This document shows, piece after piece, positions 58,501 to 64,000 of a stretch of DNA of 64,000 nt. The notes under the pieces are model-generated. The model was not told the DNA's origin. It did no database searches and saw nothing but the letters and a program-made list of their open reading frames with translations. Source of the DNA: Eublepharis macularius (lineage: Eukaryota; Chordata; Lepidosauria; Squamata; Eublepharidae). Position numbers and translations under genes: made by a program. Location of the stretch: contig NC_072791.1 in assembly GCF_028583425.1 (NCBI RefSeq), positions 197,818,311 through 197,882,310 of the forward strand, written 5' to 3'. Every line of letters starts with the position of its first letter. The stretch's first letter is position 1.

Positions 58501-60686
58501 TTAAATCAAATCCACCCTGCTGAAAAGTAACTGATTAAAATTATTAGTTTGCTCTGACTCAGTTTGCATGCTGAAGGTCCCAGGTTCAATTCCCGCTATC
58601 TCCAGTTTAAAAGATCAGGTCCAAAGCCATCAGGCGAGCTGAAAGACCTCAACCTAAGACTCTGGAGAGCCACTGCCAGTCAAAGTAGACAATACTGACC
58701 TTTACATATCAATGATCTGACTAAGGCAGCTTCACTTTCATGGGTTCAACCAAAGCCTCATGTGATACTGACAGCACTGCAGTTCCCATTATGAAAGCAT
58801 TTTGGATTTTCATTGGAAAACTGGCTTTTTTCCTTCTGCTTGCTGCAATGCCAACATCAAGCAACACTTGGCTGCTTGTGCAATTTTGCCCAGTTTATGA
58901 ATGATGCTTCTTTGAATACCAACCCCAGCCACAAAGCTTGAGAAAGGTTTTTCTGCAGCAGTGCAAAAATCTGCTTGGGAAGATGCAAGGTAAAGCAAGG
59001 TTTTACCCTAACTTTTGCATCTTAGATTTCTCTTTAAATTATTTTTTTGCATGGATGGAAGGATTTGCTGTTTTTATGTTTACAGAGAATTACATTTACA
59101 GATAATTACATGAATGCAAGTTAAAACAATAAGACTATATAACTAACTTTTGAAACTTTCACAGCAAAGTCCTTAGCGGAAGTACACCCTTCATAGCCTG
59201 TTGATTTCAATGGGCTTAGAAGGATATTACGTGCAAGGTGCCACTGAACTAAAATCCTGCTGTTCTACTGCAAACCAGCACAGCTACCTGCCTGAAACTA
59301 TCCTAAGCAGAATTAAAGTTCAAAGCTTGAAACTTATAAAACAATCAAGGCTTTTAAACATGTTCTAGTTGAACCTGACCAGCCTCTTTCTATTCAACGT
59401 ACTTTTTTAAAACTTCATTTATACCCCACTTTTCTCCCCAGTGGGGAATCAGGGACCCAAAGTGGCTTATAACAATTCTCATCTCCTCCATTTTATCCTC
59501 AAAACTACCACTTGAGGTAGGTTAGGCTAAGAGTTTGTAACTGGCCCAGTGTTTACAGATGATCTGACTGTTTCCCCTCCCAGTCTGATTGTCTAGTTCA
59601 CAGTTCTGGTGGTCAATGCCAGATGTTCCAGCTTGGAGACTTTGGAAGAACAGCTGGCCTCACTTCAGTGCTGACCCCACCCCACCCCCAGCATTTTCTT
59701 TTGCATCCACCTTTTCTCAGGACAATCACAAAACGCTGACATTTCCAGTGCAGTCACTTGCTTTGGGCTTTGTCGTCGTCAGTGGAATCAAGTCATAGCT
59801 GACTTATGGCAACCCCTGCTGGGGTTTTCAAGGCAAGACTAACAGAGGTGGTTTGCCACTGCCTGCCTCTGCCATCCTTTTCTTCTTTGGAGGTCTCCCA
59901 TCCAATTACCAAGCAAGGCTGACCCTGCTTAGCTTCTGAGACTGGGCTTGCCTAGACTGTCCAGATCAAGGCAAAGTATACCCCCCCCCCGAGAAATCTC
60001 AAAACAGGCTATGGCTTTTGCAAAATACACTGCAACAGTTTTCAAACACCTGAACTTTGAACAGGATCTCAACAATGTTATAAAGCAAATGCTGAAAATA
60101 ATTTATCTGTCCTCCCACACAGATACAGCAACCGCTTCCTAAATTGTACTTTACTTCTTAAGAACATAGTTAACATGTGCTGTGCCAGCAGGCTGTTATG
60201 CCTGCTCCATTTCAAGCATTTATTTTAATACGTTTTTAGAAAAGATCAATTTTTTTGTATATCACAATTTTAAATAAATTTGATTCCATTGCATATATCA
60301 AATTTATTTATATGTAATGGAATCTAATTTATTTGTAAGTGTTATACTACTTACCTAAGTAAATTGTAGAGTGTGTTCACTAATGCTTCATTATTCATAT
60401 ATTCAATCTTGTTTTCTGCTAAAATGCGAAGGATGAGAAAGTGAGGGTGATCTCTTAAATAATTTGTATTCCTCAGGATTTCGGGCTTCTTCTTTTGAAA
60501 CTGCCAAAGTATATCAAAAGTGGTTTCCACATGTTTTTCAGAGAGTTTGGTTTTGTTCTTTCCAACAAGATCAAACACTTGATCTTCATTTGTGCATTTA
60601 TTTAGTTGACTGAAAAAGAGGTCACTGCTCCACTTTCGAAAGTGGCATCTCCTCGGTGAAAACAGAAAACGTCTCAAGAAAAACAT
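31498..60686 (-). CDS. FASTKD1: FASTKD1, FAST kinase domain-containing protein 1, complete
   Basis: FASTKD1 is a mitochondrial RNA-metabolism protein of the FASTK family, reported to affect ND3 mRNA level. Fourteen coding exons on the minus strand: 60686-60355, 57584-57516, 54893-54768, 52667-52269, 49238-49128, 47937-47806, 45082-44596, 43336-43222, 38897-38769, 37709-37578, 37312-37199, 35320-35179, 32664-32550, 31587-31498. Phases agree at every junction and give 830 residues plus TGA; human FASTKD1 is 847, or about 833 from its second Met. The N-terminus [19 protein letters not shown] is basic and fits a mitochondrial presequence. FAST_1/FAST_2 regions span about residues 440-690 ([35 protein letters not shown]) and a RAP domain closes the protein (about 760-820). 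The in-frame GTG just upstream of the chosen ATG is ignored. No breaks are seen. Confidence 0.97.
31965..32218 (-). mobile_element. tRNA-derived SINE, minus strand
   Basis: From 3' to 5' on the plus strand: AACAACAACACTGGATTTAT tail, AACCCACTCAGAGTGATTTA, CACCCTGTGAGGTGAAAGCT, CAAATCTGG (B box region) and CTGCTCTTAACCACAACACC (A box complement). Same family as 61183-61425. Confidence 0.75.
32550..32664 (-). CDS. FASTKD1: FASTKD1 coding exon 13, RAP domain (residues 763-801)
   Basis: Encodes [20 protein letters not shown] and [19 protein letters not shown], the RAP-domain core. Donor GTAGGA. Confidence 0.96.
33430..33950. repeat. Minisatellite-like tandem repeat
   Basis: Units built from CACAGCTAGCCTCTCTTTC, ACTCCTATTCACAGAAATAT and TAAACCTGCTCAGGCAG recur about seven times. 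Three central units of roughly 70-75 bases are nearly identical (33660-33830); the outer ones diverge. It lies in a FASTKD1 intron. Confidence 0.75.
34650..34765 (+). mobile_element. 5S rRNA-derived SINE fragment
   Basis: CATCCGGTCTTGGTCAGCCC, GTACTTGGATGGAGACCACC and AAGGAAGTCCAAGATCGCTA resemble the 5S rRNA internal promoter region (TACTTGGATGGGAGACC) followed by the SINE body known from squamates (5S-Sauria type). Confidence 0.65.
34785..34860 (+). repeat. Tail fragment of hammerhead-type repeat
   Basis: GGTGCTTCTGGACTCTTGCT and CTACAGACAAACATGGCTAC match the 3' tails of the fold-back insertions at 3440-3650 and 52960-53087. It directly follows a 5S-derived SINE fragment. Confidence 0.5.
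35179..35320 (-). CDS. FASTKD1: FASTKD1 coding exon 12 (residues 716-763)
   Basis: Encodes [20 protein letters not shown] and [11 protein letters not shown]; human has DFECILDKRKKPLPYGSHNL. Acceptor CTTTCAG, donor GTAACT. Confidence 0.95.
35832..36948. mobile_element. Non-autonomous hAT-type element 3
   Basis: Flanked by a perfect 8-base duplication CTTCCGAC (35824-35831 and 36949-36956). Ends CAGTGTTCCCACTAA and TTAGAGGGAACATTG are inverted. Inside are a decayed hammerhead-type repeat (36245-36372) and a palindromic repeat fragment (36500-36550). No transposase is recognised. Confidence 0.8.
36245..36372 (+). repeat. Decayed hammerhead-type repeat inside a hAT element
   Basis: CTGAAGAAGTAAGCATTGAC then CTCACAAAAGCTC reads as a worn core, stem II and GAAA region. 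It is followed by CTAGTCTTTAAGGTGCCATT and AACAGACTAATACAACTACC, the usual tail. Confidence 0.5.
37199..37312 (-). CDS. FASTKD1: FASTKD1 coding exon 11 (residues 678-716)
   Basis: Encodes [20 protein letters not shown] and [11 protein letters not shown]; human has DKVLGGINYAKVSALTPYYH. Acceptor TTCCTGCAG, donor GTGAGT. Confidence 0.94.
   Translation of the reverse strand: MAVVLVHCNDRSTGCWEKSWGGAILPKHLFSPPTIIK
37578..37709 (-). CDS. FASTKD1: FASTKD1 coding exon 10 (residues 634-678)
   Basis: Encodes [20 protein letters not shown] and [20 protein letters not shown], one of the most conserved stretches of the family (FAST_2). Donor GTGAGT. Confidence 0.96.
37770..38760. other. FASTKD1 intron with low-level repeats
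   Basis: Phrases such as GATCCAACAAGCAAAAAC, TTGTGCAAC and TTTCAATAGGATGTACTCCC look like worn short interspersed repeats. The 91-codon open frame at 38071-38346 overlaps these and has no family match. Confidence 0.35.
38769..38897 (-). CDS. FASTKD1: FASTKD1 coding exon 9 (residues 591-634)
   Basis: Encodes [20 protein letters not shown] and [20 protein letters not shown]; human has LVFLGFSLATLEYFPEDLLK. Acceptor TATACAG, donor GTACGT. Confidence 0.93.
39535..40200. other. GC-rich block, unclassified
   Basis: Much richer in GC than its flanks, with several long open frames on both strands (39577-40294). Recurring TTTCCTGC and GGACTGTGT phrases suggest it is repeat-derived. I recognise no protein family and no terminal repeats. 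Confidence 0.35.
40540..41800 (-). mobile_element. CR1/L3-type LINE, minus strand
   Basis: The minus strand at 41763-41540 encodes [20 protein letters not shown], then ADDTKLGG and [19 protein letters not shown], the CR1-type RT core with its (here altered to SADD) catalytic box. The rest to 40540 is the familiar CR1 3' region (complement of TGGTGCCCAAAACTGAGCAC and others). It is 5' truncated and frameshifted. Confidence 0.85.
41855..42050. mobile_element. MITE with TTGCCAAC-type ends
   Basis: Ends ATTGCCAACCTTCAGG and GATTTGGCAACCCTA are inverted. The body has GATCTCCAGACAATAGAAAT and CTCCCTAGGTTTCAC. Same family as 43429-43636. Confidence 0.6.
43222..43336 (-). CDS. FASTKD1: FASTKD1 coding exon 8 (residues 553-591)
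   Basis: Encodes [20 protein letters not shown] and [18 protein letters not shown]; human has IIRPFSVLNYDPPQRDEFLG. Acceptor TTCTCCAG, donor GTAAGT. Confidence 0.95.
43429..43636. mobile_element. MITE with TTGCCAAC-type ends
   Basis: AGGGTTGCCAGCTC at the left and GGAGGTTGGCAACCCT at the right. Body includes TGGGGTATAATGCCATAGAG. It sits 90 bases from FASTKD1 coding exon 8. Confidence 0.65.
44318..44519. mobile_element. Fold-back hAT-type MITE, copy 1
   Basis: CAGGGCTTTTTTTC at the left and GAAAAAAAAGCCCTG at the right, with a perfect 8-base duplication CACAAAGT (44310-44317 and 44520-44527). 202 bases, no coding capacity. Confidence 0.88.
44596..45082 (-). CDS. FASTKD1: FASTKD1 coding exon 7 (residues 390-552)
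   Basis: The largest exon, 487 bases. Encodes [40 protein letters not shown] and [19 protein letters not shown]. Acceptor CATTCCAG, donor GTAAAA, ending in phase 0. Confidence 0.97.
45324..45568. mobile_element. Fold-back hAT-type MITE, copy 2
   Basis: Same family as 44318-44519, with a perfect 8-base duplication GGTGTACC (45316-45323 and 45569-45576). The interior (about 45370-45510) is a long inverted repeat: CTGATCTCCAGACAGAGGGG is answered by its complement. This arm is largely absent from copy 1. Confidence 0.88.
46238..46601. mobile_element. Non-autonomous hAT-type element 4
   Basis: TAGAGGTGGATACATACTGAA and GTTCATGCCCATCTCTA ends, with a perfect 8-base duplication GTGACTAT (46230-46237 and 46602-46609). 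Interior repeats GGTTCAT/ATGAACC. The right end is the same as that of the element at 20289-20962, so they are related families. Confidence 0.85.
46880..46990 (+). repeat. SINE 3' fragment
   Basis: GAGGTAGATTAATCTGAGGA, AATTGTTGTAAGCCACTCTG and GGTCCCCACTGGGAGAAAAT match the 3' body of the tRNA-derived SINE at 51500-51708. Confidence 0.6.
47480..47590 (-). repeat. tRNA-derived SINE head, minus strand
   Basis: AATTATACCTGGGACCTTCT then CCATGGTATGCATGACAGGC is the complement of a tRNA-like head with a B-box-like core. Related to the SINE at 58552-58745. Confidence 0.4.
47806..47937 (-). CDS. FASTKD1: FASTKD1 coding exon 6 (residues 346-390)
   Basis: Encodes [20 protein letters not shown] and [20 protein letters not shown]; human has LHKHLDGYKPLELLKITQEL. 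Acceptor AATTGCAG, donor GTAAGA. Confidence 0.93.
49128..49238 (-). CDS. FASTKD1: FASTKD1 coding exon 5 (residues 309-346)
   Basis: Encodes [20 protein letters not shown] and [16 protein letters not shown]; human has STMLLMSEDLTGEQALAVLG here. Donor GTAAAC. Confidence 0.92.
49975..50355 (+). mobile_element. CR1-type LINE 3' region
   Basis: GGACAGACAAAAGGAAATAC, GATATAGTGATGGCCAAAGG, CTGGTGGCCACTGTGTGAGA and CTTTGATCCAGCAGGGCTCT are hallmarks of the CR1 3' end in amniotes, ending near TATGTTCTCA. Confidence 0.75.
50815..51470 (+). mobile_element. L2-type LINE, RT C-terminus and 3' tail
   Basis: The plus strand is open from about 50815 to 51297 and encodes [40 protein letters not shown] and [20 protein letters not shown], the conserved C-terminal part of L2-clade RT. 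The 3' tail is GCTAGCCACCTTGGCGGTAC. It is 5' truncated but still open. Confidence 0.85.
51500..51708 (+). mobile_element. tRNA-derived SINE, 5' worn
   Basis: CTCCACTTTGCCATGGATAC, TAACCTTAGGCTAGTCAGAT and GTAAGCTGCTTTGGGCCCCT, ending AGTAAATAAATAAA. The tRNA head is poorly kept. Confidence 0.65.
51945..52165 (+). mobile_element. tRNA-derived SINE
   Basis: CCAGTTTGGTGTAGAGCTCT (A box region, shortened), GAACCGGGTTTGATTCCCCA (B box), CACCCACCTCACAGGGGGAT, then TATATAAATGTTGTTGTTGT. Same family as 61183-61425. It sits about 100 bases from FASTKD1 coding exon 4. Confidence 0.8.
52269..52667 (-). CDS. FASTKD1: FASTKD1 coding exon 4 (residues 176-309)
   Basis: Encodes the helical-repeat region with [20 protein letters not shown] and [20 protein letters not shown], ending MAGPDVREQ. 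The acceptor is an unbroken poly-T tract of 12 on the coding strand followed by AG. Confidence 0.96.
52960..53087 (+). mobile_element. Hammerhead-type insertion relic, third subfamily
   Basis: A 128-base insert flanked by 16-base direct repeats with one mismatch (52944-52959 and 53088-53103). It contains AGCCACAGCTCACTTCTTCA, the complement of a hammerhead stem II and core, joined to CGAAAGCTT and the tail CTGCTACAGACAGACTAACC. The centre of the palindrome is missing. Confidence 0.6.
54768..54893 (-). CDS. FASTKD1: FASTKD1 coding exon 3 (residues 134-176)
   Basis: Encodes [20 protein letters not shown] and [20 protein letters not shown], matching human SPLMGKIADIVHRNLETTQD. Acceptor TTTACAG, donor GTAATT. 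Confidence 0.94.
55572..55800 (+). mobile_element. tRNA-derived SINE
   Basis: TAGCCAGCGTGGTGCAATGG (A box region), CAGATTTGAATCGCCACTCT (B box), CACAGGGTTGTTATGAGGAT and GGAGAAAAGGCAGGATAAAA, the full length of the family. Confidence 0.8.
56155..56287 (+). repeat. CR1-type LINE 3' end
   Basis: TGCTGGACTGGATGAGCCTT, GGTCAGATCCATCATGGCTC and TTATGTTCTTAAG, the terminal block of CR1. Confidence 0.65.
56685..57110. mobile_element. Non-autonomous hAT-type element 5
   Basis: CAGGGGTCATTTTGTAGAAA and TCAAAATGAGCCCTG ends, with a perfect 8-base duplication TGTGGATC (56677-56684 and 57111-57118). Inside, ATTAGCATA-type and CAAAATGG/CCATTTTGG-type motifs repeat many times. Confidence 0.88.
57516..57584 (-). 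CDS. FASTKD1: FASTKD1 coding exon 2 (residues 111-134)
   Basis: Encodes [20 protein letters not shown] then LD. Only 69 bases; found by match to human AHDPLVEALVTEAWRRLE. Acceptor TGAAG, donor GTGAGT. Confidence 0.9.
57659..58519. mobile_element. hAT-type element 6 with BED-finger remnant
   Basis: CAGGGTGGATAAAAATCAAT at the left and AAATCCACCCTG at the right, with a perfect 8-base duplication CTGAAAAG (57651-57658 and 58520-58527). The plus strand near 58325-58440 encodes [20 protein letters not shown] then [11 protein letters not shown], a BED-type zinc finger N-terminus of a hAT transposase with its metal ligands altered. The rest of the transposase is missing. It sits 75 bases from FASTKD1 coding exon 2. 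Confidence 0.85.
58552..58745 (+). mobile_element. tRNA-derived SINE, second family
   Basis: AGTTTGCATGCTGAAGGTCC, AGGTTCAATTCCCGCTATCT (B box), AGACTCTGGAGAGCCACTGC, GACAATACTGACC and AAGGCAGCTTCA are the usual blocks of a widespread reptile SINE. Confidence 0.65.
59228..59305 (+). repeat. Tail fragment of hammerhead-type repeat
   Basis: GCAAGGTGCCACTGAACTAA and CTACTGCAAACCAGCACAGC resemble the tails of the other copies. No core is left. Confidence 0.35.
59408..59580 (-). repeat. tRNA-derived SINE 3' part, minus strand
   Basis: AACTTCATTTATACCCCACT, TCCCCAGTGGGGAATCAGGG and CTCCATTTTATCCTCAAAAC are the complement of the SINE body and tail. The head is missing or worn. Confidence 0.65.
59772..59965 (-). 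mobile_element. 5S rRNA-derived SINE, minus strand
   Basis: The minus strand has GAAGCTAAGCAGGGTCAGCC and TTGGTAATTGGATGGGAGAC, close to 5S rRNA residues about 45-85. The plus strand shows the common SINE core GGTGGTTTGCCACTGCCTGC and CTTATGGCAACCCCTGCTGG. 5S-Sauria type. Confidence 0.75.
60355..60686 (-). CDS. FASTKD1: FASTKD1 first coding exon (residues 1-111)
   Basis: Starts at ATG 60686-60684. Encodes the basic leader, then [20 protein letters not shown] and [18 protein letters not shown], as in human LRDHPQFLTL. Donor GTAAGT. A likely acceptor for the whole exon is TTTTCACAG just right of 60800, which would give a 5' UTR of about 114 bases in this exon. Confidence 0.95.
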
Positions 60687-60809
60687 TTTTGTCACTTTTT
60701 ACAGCCTTCTTTTATGTCCAGAATGATATTGTCCTCCTTTGCCATCACCAAACCACCAATGAGCATCAAGATATTGCTTCTCCTGTATCCTTTGCAATGA
60801 CTGTGAAAA

Positions 60810-61180
60810 GAATTCAAAAGAGATTTTGAAGCATCTGCGATGGCAACTATTTAAACCAATGAAGCCAGCCTTGAAAATGAGTCCACAAATGCAGCATTCT
60901 ATTTTTTAAAACGCAGACAATCCTACACACATGCCTATGTCTCAGATATAGCACATCACTTGCCAAAATGAACCATTTTCTTCCAGTAAATAACGTGTCG
61001 GATTCTGGCTATGTGTGAATGGAGCAAAGAATCTTTGCCTCCCTTTTTCTGTAGTTCCCTATCTCCCTCCGCCCCCAGCCAAAAACTGTTCCAAAGGTGC
61101 AGGGAATCTTTTTCTTCTACCTGATAGGGTGGAAAGAATGTTGTACCTCTGCCATAGTGAGTATTTTGACTTCTTTGCAG
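60810..61180. other. FASTKD1 intron 1, no recognised content
   Basis: Between the first coding exon and the SINE at 61183. Nothing recognised. Confidence 0.4.
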
Positions 61181-61182
61181 AG

Positions 61183-61425
61183 AGCCAGTGTGGTGTAGTA
61201 GTTAAGAGCAGCAGGACTCTAATCTGGAGAGCCAGGTTTGATTCCCCACTCTTCTGCTTGAAGCCAGCTGGGTGACCTTGGGTCAGTCACAGCTCTTAGA
61301 GCTCTCTCAGCCCCACTCACTGGGTGACGGGCGTGAGGATAATAATAACGCACTTTCTAAACCACTCTGAGTGGGCATTAAGCTGTCCTGAAGGACAGTA
61401 TATAAATCAAGCATTATTGTTGTTG
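61183..61425 (+). mobile_element. tRNA-derived SINE, near full length
   Basis: GAGCCAGTGTGGTGTAGTAG (A box region), GAGCCAGGTTTGATTCCCCA (B box), GGGTGACCTTGGGTCAGTCA and AAGGACAGTATATAAATCAA, then an ATT/TTG tail interrupted at 61426 by a Penelope-end insertion and resuming at 61682. Confidence 0.85.
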
Positions 61426-61681
61426 TATTGTCGAAGGCTTTCACGGCCGGAGAACGATGGTTGTTGGGGGTTTTCCGGGCTGTCTTGCCGTGGTCTTGGC
61501 ATTGTAGTTCCTGACGTTTCGCCAGCAGCTGTGGCTGGCATCTTCAGAGGTGTAGCACTGAGAGATCTCTGTCTTTTGGTGCTACACCTCTGAAGATGCC
61601 AGCCACAGCTGCTGGCGAAACGTCAGGAACTACAATGCCAAGACCACGGCAAGACAGCCCGGAAAACCCCCAACAACCATC
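61426..61681 (+). mobile_element. Penelope-end fold-back insertion inside a SINE tail
   Basis: A 256-base insert between two copies of ATTATTGTTGTTG (61413-61425 and 61682-61694). Arms 61456-61556 and 61581-61681 are nearly perfect reverse complements of about 101 bases. Each arm has the same terminal sequence as the Penelope-like element at 1700-1812 and an identical hammerhead motif (minus 61550-61510, plus 61587-61627). The direct repeats are partly microsatellite, so their value as target duplication is weaker here. Confidence 0.75.
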
Positions 61682-61699
61682 ATTATTGTTGTTGCTGTT

Positions 61700-62715
61700 G
61701 TTGTTATACTACAAAATTGAATGTGTGCTCTTACCAGCACTAGAGATCTGAACAATGCTTCAGTGGACCATAGTGCAGATCTGAGACCTCCGCTCCCTTC
61801 TTCTCCAGTTTTTACTATGGTTGTGTGGATAGCACAGCTCTGTTAGGGCCTTACAATGAAATCCAAACACTAGTTGAAAACCACTGATAGCAATTGGCTC
61901 AGACTGTAGCTCTATACAGGCATCCTGTCAGCACGTTCACTCACCATGCAGGGATCCAAAACAGGCACAAGCAAACTGGCCAGATGACCTGCATTTTACC
62001 TTCCCACAACTGTTCTTAAGGGAAGCTCATTATAAAGCTTAATCATCGTAACTGCCAGTTCTAAGAGAGAAACATCAAGCAAGAAAGGAGAAGAATTTGA
62101 ACTCAATACTGGACCCTTTCAACAAACCAGACCTTGCTATAACGAGACTTTAAAAAAAAATCAAGAGTCACAATTTAACCTTGAGAACTTGCTCCTGTGC
62201 TATAAGGAGAATGGCGAGGTTAGTTTTCAAACCTTGGGAAACTCTGCCTTCAGGAAATCACGTGGGGGCACGTTCATCAACGTGCTCGTCTTCAGGGCAG
62301 AGGACCTGAAACCAGCCAGCCCTGCCTCCAGCTTCACTGCTCTTTAACGTGGTTTTTTTGCAGTTGTGAAAAGCAATCTCTGCAAAATCTCCCCTCCTTT
62401 GGCTCTGAGACGCATCAGCCCGCCTCTTTTAGTAGGCTCATGTCCGACAGGGAAAGGTTCTTGCAAACCACACAGCCGCGCTACTTTACTACCATAGTAG
62501 CCACTACTCACCACTCGGTTTTTCGATTTCTCCTTGAATCCAGAGATGATCAACTCTGTAAAAGCCCCTTCTCGCCTGCAAAGATAGGGATGCACACAAT
62601 AATGCAAGCATCTAACACCCCGGTCCTGCGTACACACTCACAGCTGCTTTCTATCATCTTAAAGGACACATGCGAATAAGCTACTGGCAGTGTGCGCCGA
62701 AGGCTTCCGCCTTAC
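61700..62715. other. FASTKD1 intron 1, promoter-proximal part
   Basis: GC content and CpG rise from about 62180 on. Open frames near 62344-62680 overlap on both strands and show no family match. I see no gene here. Confidence 0.4.
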
Positions 62716-62790
62716 CGAAGCTCGTACTACATTTCCCAGTATGCAGGACCCCACGATCTCGTTGCCTATTGGGAGTTGTAGTCTTTATGT
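62716..62790 (-). promoter_or_regulatory. FASTKD1: FASTKD1 promoter and inferred non-coding exon 1, with ZNF143-type motifs
   Basis: ACTACATTTCCCAGTATGC (62726-62744, plus strand) is very close to the ZNF143/STAF element ACTACAATTCCCAGAATGC. A second, inverted, partial copy reads ACTACAACTCCCAAT on the minus strand (62782-62768). A minus-strand donor CTTCG|GTAAGG sits at 62716/62715 and would splice to the acceptor next to 60800. The area is richer in CpG than its surroundings. Transcription start and first-exon length are inferred. Confidence 0.55.
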
Positions 62791-63199
62791 CGTAAGAAGT
62801 TTCTGCTTTGCATGTGCTGCATGGCCACTCTTGGGGAGTAATCTCACGGTATTTAAACAAGTACAGTCCCAAAATAGTTCTTGCTAGGGACATATCTACA
62901 TCACAAGACTGCAATCTCTGAGCCTATGGATGTTTACTCCGAAGTTAGCCCACTGAATTCAATGGGGATGGAGCTTATGCAAACAGGTTAGAACTGAAGC
63001 CTAAACGTGTTGCTTTGACCATTCGCTCTTTCCAGAGAACTTTTCGAGGGTTGGTGCTCTCCAAACAATAATTCTAACATTCCCAAAACTAACATTCCCA
63101 AAATTGTTTAGAAGACGCTTGAAGCGGTATGAAGCTAAAATAATTTTGCAGTATGTATGTATATTTTTGTTTTCTTTACAACGCTTCTCTTGCCACCTT

Positions 63200-63490
63200 G
63201 CACATGGGCAAAATCAACAGGGGCCATACGCATGTATTCTCTGGTGGCTCCCACCTTATGGAATGGCCTACCTGTGCATTTTGTCTACCTGCAATTTTTG
63301 TGTTGTTTGCAGGGTTTTATAGGCTGGGGTTGATGCTAGAGTGGTTTTTAATTATTTGTATTAGGCTGTTATTTTATTGTGATTATATTGAATATTATGT
63401 TTTTGTATTGGTTTTAACAGTTGTAATTGTTGTGAACTGCCTCGAGATCTTAATTGAAGAGACATGATATAAAGCTGAATAAAAAATAAA
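63200..63490 (+). mobile_element. L2-type LINE 3' end
   Basis: GGTGGCTCCCACCTTATGGA ATG encodes the LWNGLP-like end of the L2 RT. It is followed by GAACTGCCTCGAGATCTTAA and an AATAAAAAATAAA tail. Confidence 0.6.
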
Positions 63491-63639
63491 GTTGTAAAAA
63501 ATAAAAAGAGGTCAGAAAAGCTGCCACTCTCCCGGCTTTCTGCAAGCTATGCAGAACTGAATTATTCAAGAGGGCTTTTTACTCAGATAGGAGGGCTGTA
63601 CTGTAATTAAGTTGCATGAAAGAGATGCATCAGTAGACA

Positions 63640-64000
63640 GAAAGGGACTATAGCCTTTGCTACTGCATATTGTATATTGCTGTACCTATGATCCTACTTG
63701 GATTTTCAAGGTTGTTTAATGTGTCTTAGAATTGCTTATACTCTATTTCAGCATTTCTTCAACTCTGTATTGGATTTCTGTTGGTTTTAAATCTTTGCAA
63801 ATTTGTATTTATGTACCCTATTATGATGTTTATTGAAATTTCAGCCTATTATTAGTTAAATTTAGTTGACCCATTGGTCTTTGATTACTTAGTAATTCTT
63901 GTGTATACTTTAATATTTAGCGTCTTTCAATGTTTTGATTTCTAACTTCTGATGTATGTTGTTTTTAAGCTGTTATTGTGCAATTTTTCTCTATTTTAAT
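63640..64000 (+). repeat. L2/CR1-type LINE 3' UTR fragment
   Basis: ATCCTACTTGGATTTTCAAG, TTAGAATTGCTTATACTCTA and TTTCAGCATTTCTTCAACTC run parallel to the LINE 3' UTR at 16225-16617. Confidence 0.5.

Noticed and set aside
59880-59945. 5S rRNA-like sequence
   Set aside because: Only the internal promoter part is kept and it is fused to a SINE body, so it is not a 5S gene.
61187-61300. tRNA-like A and B boxes
   Set aside because: They belong to a SINE head. No cloverleaf can be drawn and the SINE body follows directly.
62344-62637. 97-codon minus-strand frame near the FASTKD1 promoter
   Set aside because: High GC makes chance frames long here. No start context, splice sites or family match support it.
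62800-64000. Search for PPIG, the next gene in mammals
   Set aside because: Only LINE 3' sequence and a palindromic repeat fragment are seen; no cyclophilin motif is present on either strand.

Overview
This is nuclear DNA from a vertebrate. The repeats point to a squamate reptile, possibly a gecko: 5S-rRNA-derived SINEs, tRNA-derived SINEs with ATT/TTG tails, CR1- and L2-type LINEs, many hAT-type MITEs, and Penelope-like retroelements with hammerhead-ribozyme ends. Species assignment is inference. Three host genes lie in the order BBS5 (+), KLHL41 (+), FASTKD1 (-), which matches the conserved amniote block on human 2q31.

1-12.4 kb: the 3' three quarters of BBS5. Nine exons encode residues 71-341 of a 341-residue protein and reach the stop codon; the first 70 residues must lie left of the window. 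Its introns hold a rearranged Penelope-like element at the left edge, two short hammerhead-bearing fold-back insertions and an old L2-type LINE. 12.4-17 kb: intergenic, with a tRNA-SINE split by an L1-type LINE, LINE tails and an unexplained antisense exon-like segment. 17.09-27.8 kb: complete KLHL41, six coding exons and 606 aa, with a MEF2 site and E-boxes just upstream, as fits a muscle gene. 27.8-31.4 kb: convergent intergenic space with one hAT MITE. 31.4-62.8 kb: complete FASTKD1 on the minus strand, 14 coding exons and 830 aa, plus an inferred non-coding first exon at a promoter with ZNF143-type motifs. Its introns are crowded with hAT MITEs, CR1/L2 LINEs, SINEs and hammerhead-bearing repeats. 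62.8-64 kb: LINE 3' ends and no further gene; PPIG, the next gene in mammals, is not seen.

The genes act separately: BBS5 in the BBSome at the primary cilium, KLHL41 as a CUL3 adaptor in muscle, FASTKD1 in mitochondrial RNA metabolism. The most notable non-genic signal is a set of short retroposon-like insertions (2559-2755, 3440-3650, 52960-53087, 61426-61681). Each is flanked by 13-16 bp target duplications and is made of hammerhead-like units, mostly head to head. Eight hAT-type elements have intact or nearly intact 8-bp target duplications readable from the sequence.
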